From JBBSBY01 sp038250835 (GTDB taxonomy: Bacteria > Desulfobacterota > Desulfomonilia > Desulfomonilales > Desulfomonilaceae): a stretch of 64,000 nucleotides of DNA. Below the pieces are notes generated by a model. It had not been told where the DNA came from and did no database searches. It worked only from the letters and a program-made list of their open reading frames with translations. Positions 25,975 through 35,012 of this stretch are shown here, one piece after another. The number at the start of each line of letters is the position of its first letter. The first letter of the stretch is position 1. A program made the position numbers and the translations under genes. Location: the NCBI GenBank assembly GCA_038250835.1, contig JBBSBY010000003.1:1-64000 (forward strand). The letters run 5' to 3'.

Positions 25975-26453
25975 TGGAAGAAAGAACAGTCACCATAGCG
26001 CGAATTCAAACAGGAATCGTCATAGATCACATTCCCGCAGGTAAAGCTTTTTTGATTTCGCAACTACTTGGGTTAAACGCCCTGGCTCGATCAACCGGCG
26101 AAATCATCGCCATTGGGATAAACTTTGATTCCAATTCCATGGAGCGCAAGGACATCATCAAGGTGGAAAACTTGAGCCTCACCAGGGATATGCTGAATGT
26201 AGTCGCTCTAATTGCTCCAATGGCCACTATCAGCCGAATTGAAAATAATGTGGTCACTGAAAAACACAAGGTGGAAATACCCGACAGAATAGGTGATTTG
26301 GTAAAATGCCCCGACAGATTCTGTATTACCAATCACGAAGAGGTGCCCGGCAGCTTTATTGTGACTGAAAAGAATCCTCTCACTCTGCGATGCCATTATT
26401 GCGAGACCGACTTTTTTGGGCCTTTAATTAAGTACAAAGGCGCCGTCACGTAA
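25974..26453 (+). CDS. pyrI: Aspartate carbamoyltransferase regulatory subunit
   Basis: PyrI binds the allosteric effectors (CTP, UTP and ATP in E. coli) and assembles with PyrB. The 159-residue protein has the N-terminal nucleotide-binding domain and a C-terminal zinc domain with Cys112-x4-Cys117 and Cys140-x2-Cys143. These positions nearly equal the E. coli ligands 109, 114, 138 and 141. The start codon overlaps the pyrB stop. Presence of PyrI means the enzyme is of the feedback-regulated c6r6 class, not the PyrB/PyrC-like dodecamer. Confidence 0.96.
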   Translation: MEERTVTIARIQTGIVIDHIPAGKAFLISQLLGLNALARSTGEIIAIGINFDSNSMERKDIIKVENLSLTRDMLNVVALIAPMATISRIENNVVTEKHKVEIPDRIGDLVKCPDRFCITNHEEVPGSFIVTEKNPLTLRCHYCETDFFGPLIKYKGAVT

Positions 26454-26489
26454 TGATGGTTAAGAAAGCTAATTATATAACCCCCTCAA

Positions 26490-26507
26490 TCCCCCTTGTC
26501 AGGGGGA
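26490..26507. repeat. Hairpin after pyrI
   Basis: TCCCCCT (26490-26496) pairs perfectly with AGGGGGA (26501-26507) across a 4-base loop. No T-tract follows, so it is a weak terminator candidate; the AATCCCCCTTGTCAGGGGGA pattern is like common intergenic palindromes. Confidence 0.45.
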
Positions 26508-26661
26508 CTTTGAACTCTTAAGGGCGTGGTTCTGCTTAGAATTGGTTCTGTTAGCGGATAAGGGCAAAAATTGATTACTAAGAAGAGCGACCCGCGGGTT
26601 TGTTGCCCAACGCAGGTATTAATTACCCAGGGGCTGTTGTTTGTAATCACCGGAAACATGG

Positions 26662-27840
26662 ATGTCAATAATGAAGCGCTTTATTCCCATCGACGGTAGA
26701 ATTTCGAGAAAAACACTAATCGCCGCCTTCATAGCTCTGATAGCGATCCTCGCTTTAGTTTACGTTTTTAGATTCAAACCAATCAAAGTTACAGTCGTTC
26801 CCGTTAGTTCCGGCCCGATAAAACAGGAAGCCATGGGCACGGGCACATTTGAGGCGCGCTTCCAGGCTACCGTAAGCCCAAAAATCCAGGGCAGAATTAT
26901 TGAACTCCTTGCTGATCAAAATGACTCTGTAAAAGAAGGTCAGTTGCTGACTCGACTGGATGATACGGAATTGCGCCAGGAAGTCGGAGTCGCAGTGGCC
27001 ACTCTGGACGCGGCTAAGGCAACGGTAGAAAGGGCAAAAGCTGATCAGGCAAGAGCCGAAGCTGTTTTGGAACAAGCCAAGAGAGACTACGAAAGATATT
27101 CATCGCTCCAGGTGTCGAAAAGCGTCTCACAGGAGACCGTCGACAAAAGCACTGAACGATTGGAGATTGCGCAGGCTGAGCTTGCCAAAACCGTGGCGGC
27201 GATAGCGGAAGCTGAGCGGCAAGCGCTTATGGCTGAAGAAAAGCTGCGAGCGCAAGAAACCCGACTTGCAGATACTCGCATCCTGAGCCCCTTTGACGGG
27301 GTAATCGTAAAACGCGACCGTGAACTCGGTGACATTGTTATCCCGGGCGCAAGTATTTTTCAGTTGATCTCATTAAAAGAAATGTGGGTTTCCGCATGGG
27401 TGGACGAATCCGCGATTAATAAGATCGCCGTTGATCAGCCGGCCCGCATCGTATACAGATCTGAACCCAAGGAGGTTTACCCGGGTAGTGTGGCGCGCGT
27501 GGCCAGAGAAGTGGACCGCGAGACGCGGGAGTTTAAAACTGATGTTAAGGCCGAAGTATTACCAAAACACTGGGCGGTTGGACAACGGGCCGAAGTTTAC
27601 ATCCAAACTGGTTCCAAGCCCGAGGCGCTCAGCGTCCCTCTGAAGGCTCTGGCATGGCGTAACGGCAAACCGGGCGTATTCATATTCAACGGTTCTCGGG
27701 CGGAGCTGAAACCCATTAAAATAGGATTGAAAGGAATTGACAAAATCGAGGCGACTTCCGGTTTATCTGCCGGTGATCAAGTCATCTTAAATCACGAAAA
27801 ACAGGGGATCACGGATGGCCGAAGGGTAACGGTCAAATGA
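26662..27840 (+). CDS. HlyD/MacA-family periplasmic adaptor (membrane fusion protein)
   Basis: This 392-residue protein links an inner-membrane ABC transporter to an outer-membrane channel. One N-terminal membrane helix (about 16-36, TLIAAFIALIAILALVYVF) is followed by a split lipoyl/barrel-sandwich domain (VSPKIQGRIIELLADQNDSV and later DTRILSPFDGVIVKRD). These flank a long alpha-helical hairpin rich in Ala, Glu and Lys (about 95-205). A beta-barrel domain and a membrane-proximal domain end the protein. The start at 26662 or the ATG nine bases later are both possible. The permease gene overlaps by 4 bases. Confidence 0.92.
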   Translation: MSIMKRFIPIDGRISRKTLIAAFIALIAILALVYVFRFKPIKVTVVPVSSGPIKQEAMGTGTFEARFQATVSPKIQGRIIELLADQNDSVKEGQLLTRLDDTELRQEVGVAVATLDAAKATVERAKADQARAEAVLEQAKRDYERYSSLQVSKSVSQETVDKSTERLEIAQAELAKTVAAIAEAERQALMAEEKLRAQETRLADTRILSPFDGVIVKRDRELGDIVIPGASIFQLISLKEMWVSAWVDESAINKIAVDQPARIVYRSEPKEVYPGSVARVAREVDRETREFKTDVKAEVLPKHWAVGQRAEVYIQTGSKPEALSVPLKALAWRNGKPGVFIFNGSRAELKPIKIGLKGIDKIEATSGLSAGDQVILNHEKQGITDGRRVTVK

Positions 27841-29048
27841 ACCTTGCATTTCGAGACATACGCCACAATTTTGCCAGATTCGCGCTGACCGCGGTTGGTG
27901 TTGGCCTTCTCCTAATGATTGTGATGGGAATGGGTGGAATATATCGTGGATTGATCGAAGACGCTCTCTTGTTGGTTAATCGCATAGGCGCCGACCTGTG
28001 GGTTGTTCAACAGGGCACAAGGGGTCCGTTTGCGGAAGTCTCCAGAATCCCCGTGAATTTTGAGGATAGAGTGCGAGCCGTCCCTGGGGTGCTAAATTCA
28101 AGAGGTTTCGTGTCCCACACGATCCAAAGAGAGTTCCGCAACCAGCCGCTCAGGATCGTCGTCCAGGGGCTCTCATGGCCGGACGACAAAGGACAATGGC
28201 TGCCTTTGATAGCAGGACGCCCGCTCGGAGCGGCCCATTACGAGATGATAGCGGATCGGCTTCTGGGACTATCAATAGGTGACGTGCTGAAACTTGGCCG
28301 CGATAACTACACGGTTGTGGGAATTACAAAAGGTATGGTGGGGCAGGGCGGCGACGGCCTGGGTTTCTTCACGATGCGAGACGCCTTAACCATACAATGG
28401 GATCTAAGCTCGGAATCTATTAGGCTGGAACGCGCCGCAAGAAAGGCAAGGGCTTTCGGACAAGACATAGGCAAGACTCAACCTTTTTTGATTGAGCGCA
28501 CACAGGGTCCATCCTCAAGTCTGCCGGTATTGGCTAAACCCATGATCAGCGCAGTGCTCGTGGATGTTCGCCCCGGCGCTGACATCAGTTCGGTAATAAA
28601 CACCATCTCGGCCTGGGGAGACGCTACCGTCTATACCGCGGATGAGCAACGCGCATTGCTTCTGAAGGGGATGGTGGATCGAGCCAGACGTCAACTTGGT
28701 TTATTCAGGGCGCTTCTGATTATAATTTCAGCAATCATAATGGCGCTAATCATATACACTCTGACTTTGGACAAGCTTCACGATATAGCCACATTGAAAT
28801 TGATGGGCGCCCGGAATTCAACAATATTGGGGTTGATACTTCAGCAGGCGCTGGTCTTAGGCGCCATAGGTTACGTCCTTGCCTATTATTTTGGGCAATG
28901 GATTTTTCCTAGATTCCCGCGCCGCGTCATTGTTCAACAAGAGGATTTGATTTCTCTGGCAATTGTGGTGGTAATTATTTCGATCTTGTCGAGCGCCCTT
29001 GGAATTTGGAAAGCCATGAAGGTCCAGGCCAACGAGGCTCTACAATGA
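27837..29048 (+). CDS. DevC/MacB-like ABC transporter permease
   Basis: A 403-residue FtsX/MacB-family permease. It has an N-terminal helix (FALTAVGVGLLLMIVMGMGG), a periplasmic domain beginning RIGADLWVVQQG (a motif of DevC-type permeases), and three C-terminal helices around LKLMGARNSTILGLILQQ. With the adaptor before it and the ATPase after it, it forms a DevBCA/MacAB-like exporter. DevBCA exports glycolipids in heterocyst cyanobacteria, but substrates in other bacteria are mostly unknown. Start and stop overlap both neighbours by 4 bases (ATGA), so translation is probably coupled. Confidence 0.9.
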   Translation: MNLAFRDIRHNFARFALTAVGVGLLLMIVMGMGGIYRGLIEDALLLVNRIGADLWVVQQGTRGPFAEVSRIPVNFEDRVRAVPGVLNSRGFVSHTIQREFRNQPLRIVVQGLSWPDDKGQWLPLIAGRPLGAAHYEMIADRLLGLSIGDVLKLGRDNYTVVGITKGMVGQGGDGLGFFTMRDALTIQWDLSSESIRLERAARKARAFGQDIGKTQPFLIERTQGPSSSLPVLAKPMISAVLVDVRPGADISSVINTISAWGDATVYTADEQRALLLKGMVDRARRQLGLFRALLIIISAIIMALIIYTLTLDKLHDIATLKLMGARNSTILGLILQQALVLGAIGYVLAYYFGQWIFPRFPRRVIVQQEDLISLAIVVVIISILSSALGIWKAMKVQANEALQ

Positions 29049-29761
29049 CGAAAGCTCCCGCCATAGAGACCAAAGGATTGACCAAAACGTATGGCAGCGG
29101 CAATACCGAAGTGCAGGCCATGATCGACGTGAACTTCACATTAGGCAAGGGTGAAGTTGTGGCGCTCGTGGGGCCGAGCGGCGCCGGCAAGTCCACGCTG
29201 TTATCTTCAGTGGGATTAATCAATTTTCCGACATCGGGAGATATCTTTGTCGACGGCGCCCAGGTGGTCGCCGGGTCCGAGCCGCTAGTTGATGTGCGGG
29301 CGTTTCGCCGCAAACACATTGGGTATGTATTTCAACGCGCCAATCTTATACCATTTTTAACAGCCCTGGAGAATGTGCAACTTGCGCTCGAAATTAACGA
29401 CACCCCTTCCGGTGAAGCCAAGAAGAGGGCCATTGAGCTGATTAATTATCTCGGAGTGGGGGACCGTCTGAAAAATTTGCCGCACATGCTTTCCGGGGGG
29501 CAGCAACAAAGAATAGCCGTCGCGAGATCTCTGGCCAACAATCCAAGCCTGGTGCTTGCCGATGAGCCCACAGCGGCCTTGGACAGCGTCCGGGGCAGGC
29601 AAGTCATGGAATTGTTCCGGCAGGTGGCCCATGATCAAGGAGCGGGGGTTCTGGTCGTTACGCACGACCACAGATCTTTGGATGTGTTTGACCGTATCCT
29701 TGAAATGGAGGATGGCGTATTGATACACAAAATTGAACAAGAAAATGGGACAACGCATTAG
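29045..29761 (+). CDS. DevA/LolD-like ABC transporter ATP-binding protein
   Basis: A 238-residue ATPase with Walker A GPSGAGKST, Q-loop YVFQRANLIPFLTA, signature LSGGQQQRIAVARSL, Walker B LVLADEPTAALD and the H-loop VVTHDHR. The sequence belongs to the LolD/MacB/DevA branch that drives FtsX-type permeases. I chose the ATG at 29045, overlapping the permease stop as ATGA; a longer frame from 29006 is unlikely. No outer-membrane TolC gene is present in the operon. Confidence 0.94.
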   Translation: MTKAPAIETKGLTKTYGSGNTEVQAMIDVNFTLGKGEVVALVGPSGAGKSTLLSSVGLINFPTSGDIFVDGAQVVAGSEPLVDVRAFRRKHIGYVFQRANLIPFLTALENVQLALEINDTPSGEAKKRAIELINYLGVGDRLKNLPHMLSGGQQQRIAVARSLANNPSLVLADEPTAALDSVRGRQVMELFRQVAHDQGAGVLVVTHDHRSLDVFDRILEMEDGVLIHKIEQENGTTH

Positions 29762-29832
29762 GTAAACCGAATATGGCCTATGCCGCTGGACTAACGCTAA
29801 TTAATTAATATTATTTAGTATGCAAGAATGCG

Positions 29833-29861
29833 CCGGCGGTCATCTACGCCGGTATTATTTT
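29833..29861 (+). terminator. Probable terminator of the ABC exporter operon
   Basis: CCGGCG (29833-29838) pairs with CGCCGG (29847-29852) across 8 bases, followed by the T-rich TATTATTTT. It lies about 70 bases after the ATPase stop and 20 bases before the next gene. Confidence 0.5.
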
Positions 29862-29881
29862 GATGGAGATTTGTTTCAGAA

Positions 29882-30685
29882 ATGACTCAACTTGAAAATG
29901 CCATGGGTATTTTTAAAATACTCCCAAGAACTAATTGTAAGGGTTGTAAGCTGTCGACATGTTTCGCTTTTGCCGCAGCCGCATTCAAGGGCGAAAAAAA
30001 ACTTCAGGATTGTCCATATCTGGATGATGAGACCCTTAACGAATATGAAATTAGCAATTCCGGTTCCCGAACCTTGGCGAATGAAGAAGAAAATTACCTG
30101 AAGGATCTTGGGGACCAAGTCCAAAACATTGACTTGGCCGCGTCGGTGGATCGCCTGGGGGCGACGTTTTTCAACGGCAAACTTGCCGTCCCCGTTCTCG
30201 GTAAGCCATTCTATGTGGATCAGCAAGGTAATGTAACCTCCGATTGTCATGTGCATGGTTGGATAAGTGTGCCCATTTTAAATTACGTGATTTCGTGCAA
30301 GGGAAAGCCCGCTTCGGGGAATTGGGCGCACATCCGAGAATTTAAGGATGGGGCCGCGTGGGCGGGTCTCTTTGCTCAGAGATGTGAAAAACCTCTTAAA
30401 AAGGTTGCGGATAACTACCCGGACCTCTTTGAGCACATGATCCAGATTTTCAGCGCTAAGCGTACTGAAAAAGTCTTTGATTCCGATGTCTCAGTGATTT
30501 TATATCCGATGCCCAGAATTCCCATGCTGATTTGCTACTGGAAGCCTGACGAGTCAATGGATTCCTCGATAAATATTTTCTTCGATGATTCCGCCCAGGA
30601 GAACTTGAACATTGATTCATTGTATAGGATAAGCGCAGGTATAGCGTTAATGTTTGAAAAGATAGCGTTTACTCATGGATGCTAA
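29882..30685 (+). CDS. [4Fe-4S] and DUF3786 domain protein
   Basis: The 267-residue cytoplasmic protein begins with a cysteine block, Cys19-x2-Cys22-x4-Cys27-x16-Cys44, matching the [4Fe-4S] domain of the corrinoid iron-sulfur protein large subunit and related proteins. The remaining part matches DUF3786 as I know the family: a Trp/Gly-rich core with SDCHVHGWISVPILNYV and a late YPMPRIPMLICYWKPDE block. Similar proteins occur mainly in strict anaerobes with acetyl-CoA pathway or sulfate respiration genes. Function is unknown; a link to corrinoid or C1 metabolism is suggested by the motif only. Confidence 0.8.
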   Translation: MTQLENAMGIFKILPRTNCKGCKLSTCFAFAAAAFKGEKKLQDCPYLDDETLNEYEISNSGSRTLANEEENYLKDLGDQVQNIDLAASVDRLGATFFNGKLAVPVLGKPFYVDQQGNVTSDCHVHGWISVPILNYVISCKGKPASGNWAHIREFKDGAAWAGLFAQRCEKPLKKVADNYPDLFEHMIQIFSAKRTEKVFDSDVSVILYPMPRIPMLICYWKPDESMDSSINIFFDDSAQENLNIDSLYRISAGIALMFEKIAFTHGC

Positions 30686-30761
30686 TGTGCGCAAAGGCCG
30701 GGTGTACGTAAATCCTTAAAGTGACCATGACAGAACTAAAAAAAGAACGGAGTTATAACGA

Positions 30762-31736
30762 GTGCCGATAGTGGAGTCCTCGAGCTATAAAGCCCCGTTT
30801 GGGCGATCAAACCCCCACCTGCAAACGATTGTGCCCACTTTATACCGCAAGATTGATGGAGTTCAGTATCAACGCGAAAGGTTTACAACCTCGGATCAGG
30901 ATTTCCTGGATCTGGACTGGTCCCGCGTCGGCGCCCGTAGATTGGTTATAGTGTTGCATGGTTTGGAGGGGAGCTCTGAGCGTCCCTACATGAAGGGAAT
31001 GGTTAAGGCATTCAACAAGCATAATTGGGACGCTTTGGCGATGAACTTCAGAGGTTGCAGCGGCGAATCCAATCTTAATACTAGAATGTATCACAGTGGG
31101 GAAACCGAGGATCTTGGCGCGGTTATCGCTAAAATAATCGACGCCGGAACGTATGATAGACTCGCTCTTGTGGGGTTTAGTCTGGGCGGCAATGTTATTC
31201 TGAAATACCTGGGGGAACGCGGGACTAACATCCCTGCTGAAATAAAGGGAGCGGCGGTGTTTTCCGTGCCGTGTGATCTCGAAGCTTGTTCGGTTTGTCT
31301 TGAACGCTGGAGCAACCGACTTTATTTATACAGATTTTTGGGGATGCTTGGTTCGAAGGTTAAAGCAAAATCGCTTGCCATGTCCCAGGAATTCGATGAG
31401 AAAGCTTTTGATGAACTTAAAATGCTCAGGGATTTCGATGATAAGTTTACCGCTCCGCTACACGGGTTCAAAGACGCCACGGATTATTATACTAAATCGT
31501 CCTGCAAGCAATTTTTGGCCGGAATTTCAGTGCCCACACTTTTGGTAAACGCCGCGGACGATCCATTTATGTCGGAAACTTGTTATCCCACTAAAGAAGC
31601 TGAAGAAAACCCCAATTTATTTCTGGAAATACCTAAACACGGGGGTCATGTCGGATTTATGGCGTCAGCAAGTGAGGGACAATACTGGTCGGAAACTCGG
31701 GCGACCGAATTTTTGAACAAGATTGTGGGTCGCTAG
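30762..31736 (+). CDS. YheT-family alpha/beta hydrolase
   Basis: A 324-residue alpha/beta-hydrolase of the YheT/UPF0017 (ABHD1-3-like) group. It opens with FGRSNPHLQTIVPTLYR, typical of the family. The oxyanion region is VLHGLEGSSERPYM, the nucleophile elbow is GFSLGGN, and a late NAADDPFM and KHGGHVGFM supply Asp and His. Family members act on esters or lipids, but the natural substrate is not settled. The start is a GTG with GGAG 9 bases upstream. No operon partner is obvious. Confidence 0.9.
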   Translation: MPIVESSSYKAPFGRSNPHLQTIVPTLYRKIDGVQYQRERFTTSDQDFLDLDWSRVGARRLVIVLHGLEGSSERPYMKGMVKAFNKHNWDALAMNFRGCSGESNLNTRMYHSGETEDLGAVIAKIIDAGTYDRLALVGFSLGGNVILKYLGERGTNIPAEIKGAAVFSVPCDLEACSVCLERWSNRLYLYRFLGMLGSKVKAKSLAMSQEFDEKAFDELKMLRDFDDKFTAPLHGFKDATDYYTKSSCKQFLAGISVPTLLVNAADDPFMSETCYPTKEAEENPNLFLEIPKHGGHVGFMASASEGQYWSETRATEFLNKIVGR

Positions 31737-32067
31737 ACTTGTGATCTTATGAATTTTGCAGCGAGCTGCTCATTGATCGTTTATCGAATGTCTTGCGGAT
31801 CAAGGCCGATAGACGCGGAAGGCTCCGTGAAATCACCGGATTGTCGACAGTATCGATCGAACCTCCCGGAGAATGCAATTATAGGATTCTCTATAGTGCT
31901 GCCGAATGTAGCCGCTAACCCGTCGTCCTGGAATGACGATTATAGGCTCTGAATGCGTGACGAAGCTTTATAGCGTTAAGTAGCTCGGATCGCCGATCAA
32001 CTGAAGATACCATCATATCCGTGATGACTTCAGAGACCCACGTCAAATTGTCCGCATTCGAAATCTC
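31737..32067. other. Intergenic region carrying a dispersed repeat copy
   Basis: This gap of 331 bases between two convergent genes holds no supported gene. Its right half (31921-32036) is copy B of the dispersed repeat. Confidence 0.6.
31921..32036 (+). repeat. Dispersed two-module intergenic repeat, copy B
   Basis: Module 1 is shortened (GTCCTGGAATGACG). Module 2 reads GAAGCTTTATAG, TTAAGTAGCTCGGATC and ATATCCGTGATGACTTC, matching copies A and C in order and spacing. Confidence 0.75.
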
Positions 32068-33342
32068 TTAGCGCATCCAGTTAGGGCGGGTCCTAGTCCA
32101 TTCATCACCCATGTGTTGCAAAGTCTCCGATAAGCCCGGTCGAACATAAAACCGTGGACTGAGTAAATCGTCCTCCGACTTGACGACGCCATCCTCCACA
32201 GCCTGAGCGGCAAGTTTGGTATCGGGATATATTCTGATTCCCACAGATACTTTGACGGCTTCCAATTCTAAAGAATCGGCAAACTCCAGGCTCTGCCGGG
32301 CCGTCTCCTCCGTTTCCTCCGGTCCTCCCAGCAACAGAAACCCCATTCGACGTATGGCATGTTTTCCCAAAGTGACACAAACATCTCGGACCTGATCTGC
32401 GGTAAAGCGCTTGTTCAAATCGGTAAGGACGGATTGGACACCGGCTTCAAAACCTACGGACACCTCTTTGCAACCCGCTTCAGCCATAACTGCGGCAAGG
32501 GAGTCGGTGACGCTCAAAGGGTATAGGATGCACCGCCATTGCAGCTTTAAACCTGCGTCAACAATTCCGGAACATAACTGTTTTGCGTATTTAGCGGGCA
32601 GATTAAAAGTGTTGTCCACAAAATAATAGCGCGAAAAACCCAGATCAACACACATACGCAGCCAATTTACCACCAATTCCGGCGTGCGTTTCCTAAGGGC
32701 GCAGCCTTCAATCGCCGGAGTTGAACAATAGCTACACTTTAGTGGACAACCTCGCCGTGTCTGTAGCGGAAGCCAGAATGTTTTATCATCAGCCAAATCT
32801 TGGTCCGGAAGAAATCTTTTGTCGGGTAGCCATAGCTGGTCCAAATCTCTGGGTAAATAGGGAGGAGCGCACTCTCTGTTGGGAAGACACAAGCCCGGAA
32901 CCTTGGAAATATCGGCGCCTAAAGCAAGTCTCTCCAGGAGAGCTATAAAAGCGGCTTCGCCGTCGCCGCGGATACCCATATCAGCTTTTAAATAATCGAG
33001 TAGAGCCTTAGAATAAATGCTGTATCCCGCCCCGCCGAGAACCAAAGGCGCCGACGAGGTCTTGCGAAGGTGGATGACAAGTTCTTTCCCTTCTTCCAAA
33101 AAGGCCTGTGTGTCCGTCATGCTCTGATTGTCGATATTCCTTATTGAGAGACCAATGACATCCGGATGAAATTCACTTATCGTGGTCTCCACCAAGCCAA
33201 TTGGATTAGTCTTTTGCATTAGATCAAGAAGTTCCACATCATGACCCGCCTTTAAAGCGGCAGTAGCCACGCAGGCCGCCCCTAAAGGCCATGCGCGCAT
33301 GTTTATTTCTTCGCGATTGGCTGAAATAATTAGGACACGCAT
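32068..33342 (-). CDS. B12-binding-domain radical SAM protein
   Basis: A 424-residue protein with an N-terminal Rossmann-like cobalamin-binding domain (about 1-160, MRVLIISANREEINMRAWPL) followed by a radical SAM core. The cluster motif is RRGCPLKCSYCS (CxxxCxxC). The B12 domain lacks an evident DxHxxG loop, so cobalamin would bind base-off without the lower His, or not at all, as in many family members. Such enzymes perform methylations or rearrangements on lipids, peptides or natural products. No substrate clue is given by neighbours. Confidence 0.9.
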   Translation of the reverse strand: MRVLIISANREEINMRAWPLGAACVATAALKAGHDVELLDLMQKTNPIGLVETTISEFHPDVIGLSIRNIDNQSMTDTQAFLEEGKELVIHLRKTSSAPLVLGGAGYSIYSKALLDYLKADMGIRGDGEAAFIALLERLALGADISKVPGLCLPNRECAPPYLPRDLDQLWLPDKRFLPDQDLADDKTFWLPLQTRRGCPLKCSYCSTPAIEGCALRKRTPELVVNWLRMCVDLGFSRYYFVDNTFNLPAKYAKQLCSGIVDAGLKLQWRCILYPLSVTDSLAAVMAEAGCKEVSVGFEAGVQSVLTDLNKRFTADQVRDVCVTLGKHAIRRMGFLLLGGPEETEETARQSLEFADSLELEAVKVSVGIRIYPDTKLAAQAVEDGVVKSEDDLLSPRFYVRPGLSETLQHMGDEWTRTRPNWMR

Positions 33343-33529
33343 TGTAGCTTCTCCACATGTGGGACTAGGGTTACCGTAAACCTGTTAACCCGCGTTGTTA
33401 TTCTAATCGAATAAAAGTTCGCTGTCCATTTTAGCCGTCAGCCCTTCCGCTTCGGATTGCAAACGATTAGAACGAGCGTTTTTCAGTGTGAAGCCGCGCA
33501 GAGATCATTTGCTCAATTATAGTAATGAT

Positions 33530-33558
33530 TTGACTCTATAATGTTTATTTGCTAAAAT
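33530..33558 (+). promoter_or_regulatory. Sigma-70-type promoter upstream of 33612
   Basis: TTGACT (33530-33535) and TAAAAT (33553-33558) lie 17 bases apart, each one mismatch from consensus. The next start codon is 54 bases downstream. Confidence 0.65.
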
Positions 33559-33611
33559 AGACTCGAACTCTCTTGAATTTAGATCCTACATAGTCGACTT
33601 GGAGGTCCATT

Positions 33612-34358
33612 ATGGTCCATCTTCGAATTGGCGCCATTTTTTTTATTCTCATTACGGCTTCAGGCAATCCTTTATTGGCGCAATCTGAGAACCCAAGGGG
33701 TTCCAACAAGTCTCCTAGCGAGAATCTGATGAATTTTCAGGAGAGACGTGACGGTTACTTTGAAGTAAAACTAAAAACTCCGGGCGAATTCATATTACCG
33801 GCAGAAAAATTAGTAAGAGATCGGGACCTGAACCCGGCGGCCCTTTATCGGGTCTCAACCGGGGGTTACCTCGCGTTTGATGAGTCGGTGTGGGTTAGAG
33901 ATCTCAAGTTTAAACTGGAGGATATACGGGTAACCGAGCTGCCGCAGTATAAGCGATTCGCTTCTTTGCTCGAAGATCTGAATCAGAAAATCGAAGCAAT
34001 GGACAATAAGTTTCAAACTTACGATCAAATGGCATTAAGATTGGTCAATTTATGTGACAGAAGCCGATTTGAAAATACTAAGGAAATGGACCAAGAAATC
34101 AGGCCATATTTAACAATTTACAATCGTCTTCAAGGGTTGAAAGATCAGGTTGTGCATTCTTTGGTGGGACTTGCCAAAGAGCAGTCTTGCCGAAATCAAT
34201 TTGAAGATTACAACAGAATACTGGATCGCTATAAAGAAGACCTGCGAATCTTGGGTCGAGATTACGACTCACTTATGCGCAGGGGCTTGATGTTGACACA
34301 GGATAACAGGCCGTCTGCCGATCAGTCTCAAAATATCCAAAGAACTCGAAGACGGTAA
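33612..34358 (+). CDS. Secreted coiled-coil protein of unknown function
   Basis: The 248-residue product has a signal peptide (about 1-23, ending LLAQS). The first half of the mature part is beta-rich (RRDGYFEVKLKTPGEFILPAEKL). Residues about 112-230 are strongly helical with heptad-like spacing of Leu, Ile and charged residues, suggesting a coiled coil. It ends with a basic RTRRR tail. A good promoter and GGAGG site precede it. mobA follows by 15 bases, so the two may share a transcript. No family is recognised. Confidence 0.7.
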   Translation: MVHLRIGAIFFILITASGNPLLAQSENPRGSNKSPSENLMNFQERRDGYFEVKLKTPGEFILPAEKLVRDRDLNPAALYRVSTGGYLAFDESVWVRDLKFKLEDIRVTELPQYKRFASLLEDLNQKIEAMDNKFQTYDQMALRLVNLCDRSRFENTKEMDQEIRPYLTIYNRLQGLKDQVVHSLVGLAKEQSCRNQFEDYNRILDRYKEDLRILGRDYDSLMRRGLMLTQDNRPSADQSQNIQRTRRR

Positions 34359-34373
34359 TTGTGAAGATAACGA

Positions 34374-34979
34374 ATGGATTCAAACTCATCATCCATTTCA
34401 GGAATAATACTGGCCGGCGGCAAGGCGAAAAGAATGGGGGGGATAAATAAGGCGCTCATAAAAATTGATAATGTTCCCATTATAGAACGCATTTTAGCCG
34501 TCCTTCGGCAAGTGCTTTCAAACATTATGATAATAACAAATTATCCTGAAGCTTTCAGTTATCTTAATCTGCCGATGGCTCGCGATCTGATTCCTAATAG
34601 TGGATCATTGGGTGGATTGTATACCGGTTTAACGCTTTGTCCAACCGGTCACGCATTTTTCGTCGCCTGCGACATGCCGTATTTGAATGCTCAGGTTATA
34701 CGTTACATTATCTCGAAAGTAGACGCCAATGATATAGTAATTCCGAGGATTGGCGGCCATCTGGAACCGCTCCATGCAATTTATTCCAAAAAATGCGCGC
34801 ATCCTATGGGTGACTTGATTCGTAACGGTGATTATAAGATCTTGAATTTATTGCCCAAGATGAAATTGCTCGAATTGCCTGAAGAAGCTTTTCTGCCGTT
34901 CGATCCTGAATTAAAATTTATCAGCAACATTAATTCACCACATGATATGAAAAGCGCCGAATTATGTAAGGTAAAATAA
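34374..34979 (+). CDS. mobA: Molybdenum cofactor guanylyltransferase
   Basis: MobA attaches GMP to molybdopterin to make the bis-MGD cofactor of enzymes such as formate dehydrogenases. The 201-residue protein begins ISGIILAGGKAKRMGGINKAL, the nucleotide-binding LAGG(x)RMGG loop with its lysine, and has the metal-site block VACDMPYL. Length is normal for the family. It probably shares a transcript with the upstream secreted protein. No other moa or mob gene is nearby. The stop lies 33 bases from the convergent dgt stop. Confidence 0.93.
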   Translation: MDSNSSSISGIILAGGKAKRMGGINKALIKIDNVPIIERILAVLRQVLSNIMIITNYPEAFSYLNLPMARDLIPNSGSLGGLYTGLTLCPTGHAFFVACDMPYLNAQVIRYIISKVDANDIVIPRIGGHLEPLHAIYSKKCAHPMGDLIRNGDYKILNLLPKMKLLELPEEAFLPFDPELKFISNINSPHDMKSAELCKVK

Positions 34980-35012
34980 TCCGATTGGTTGGAAAGTCGG
35001 ATCAGTTTCCAT

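Noticed and set aside
33343..33611. Molybdenum cofactor riboswitch near mobA
   Set aside because: mobA is second in its unit and the leader shows a plain promoter without the expected conserved stems.
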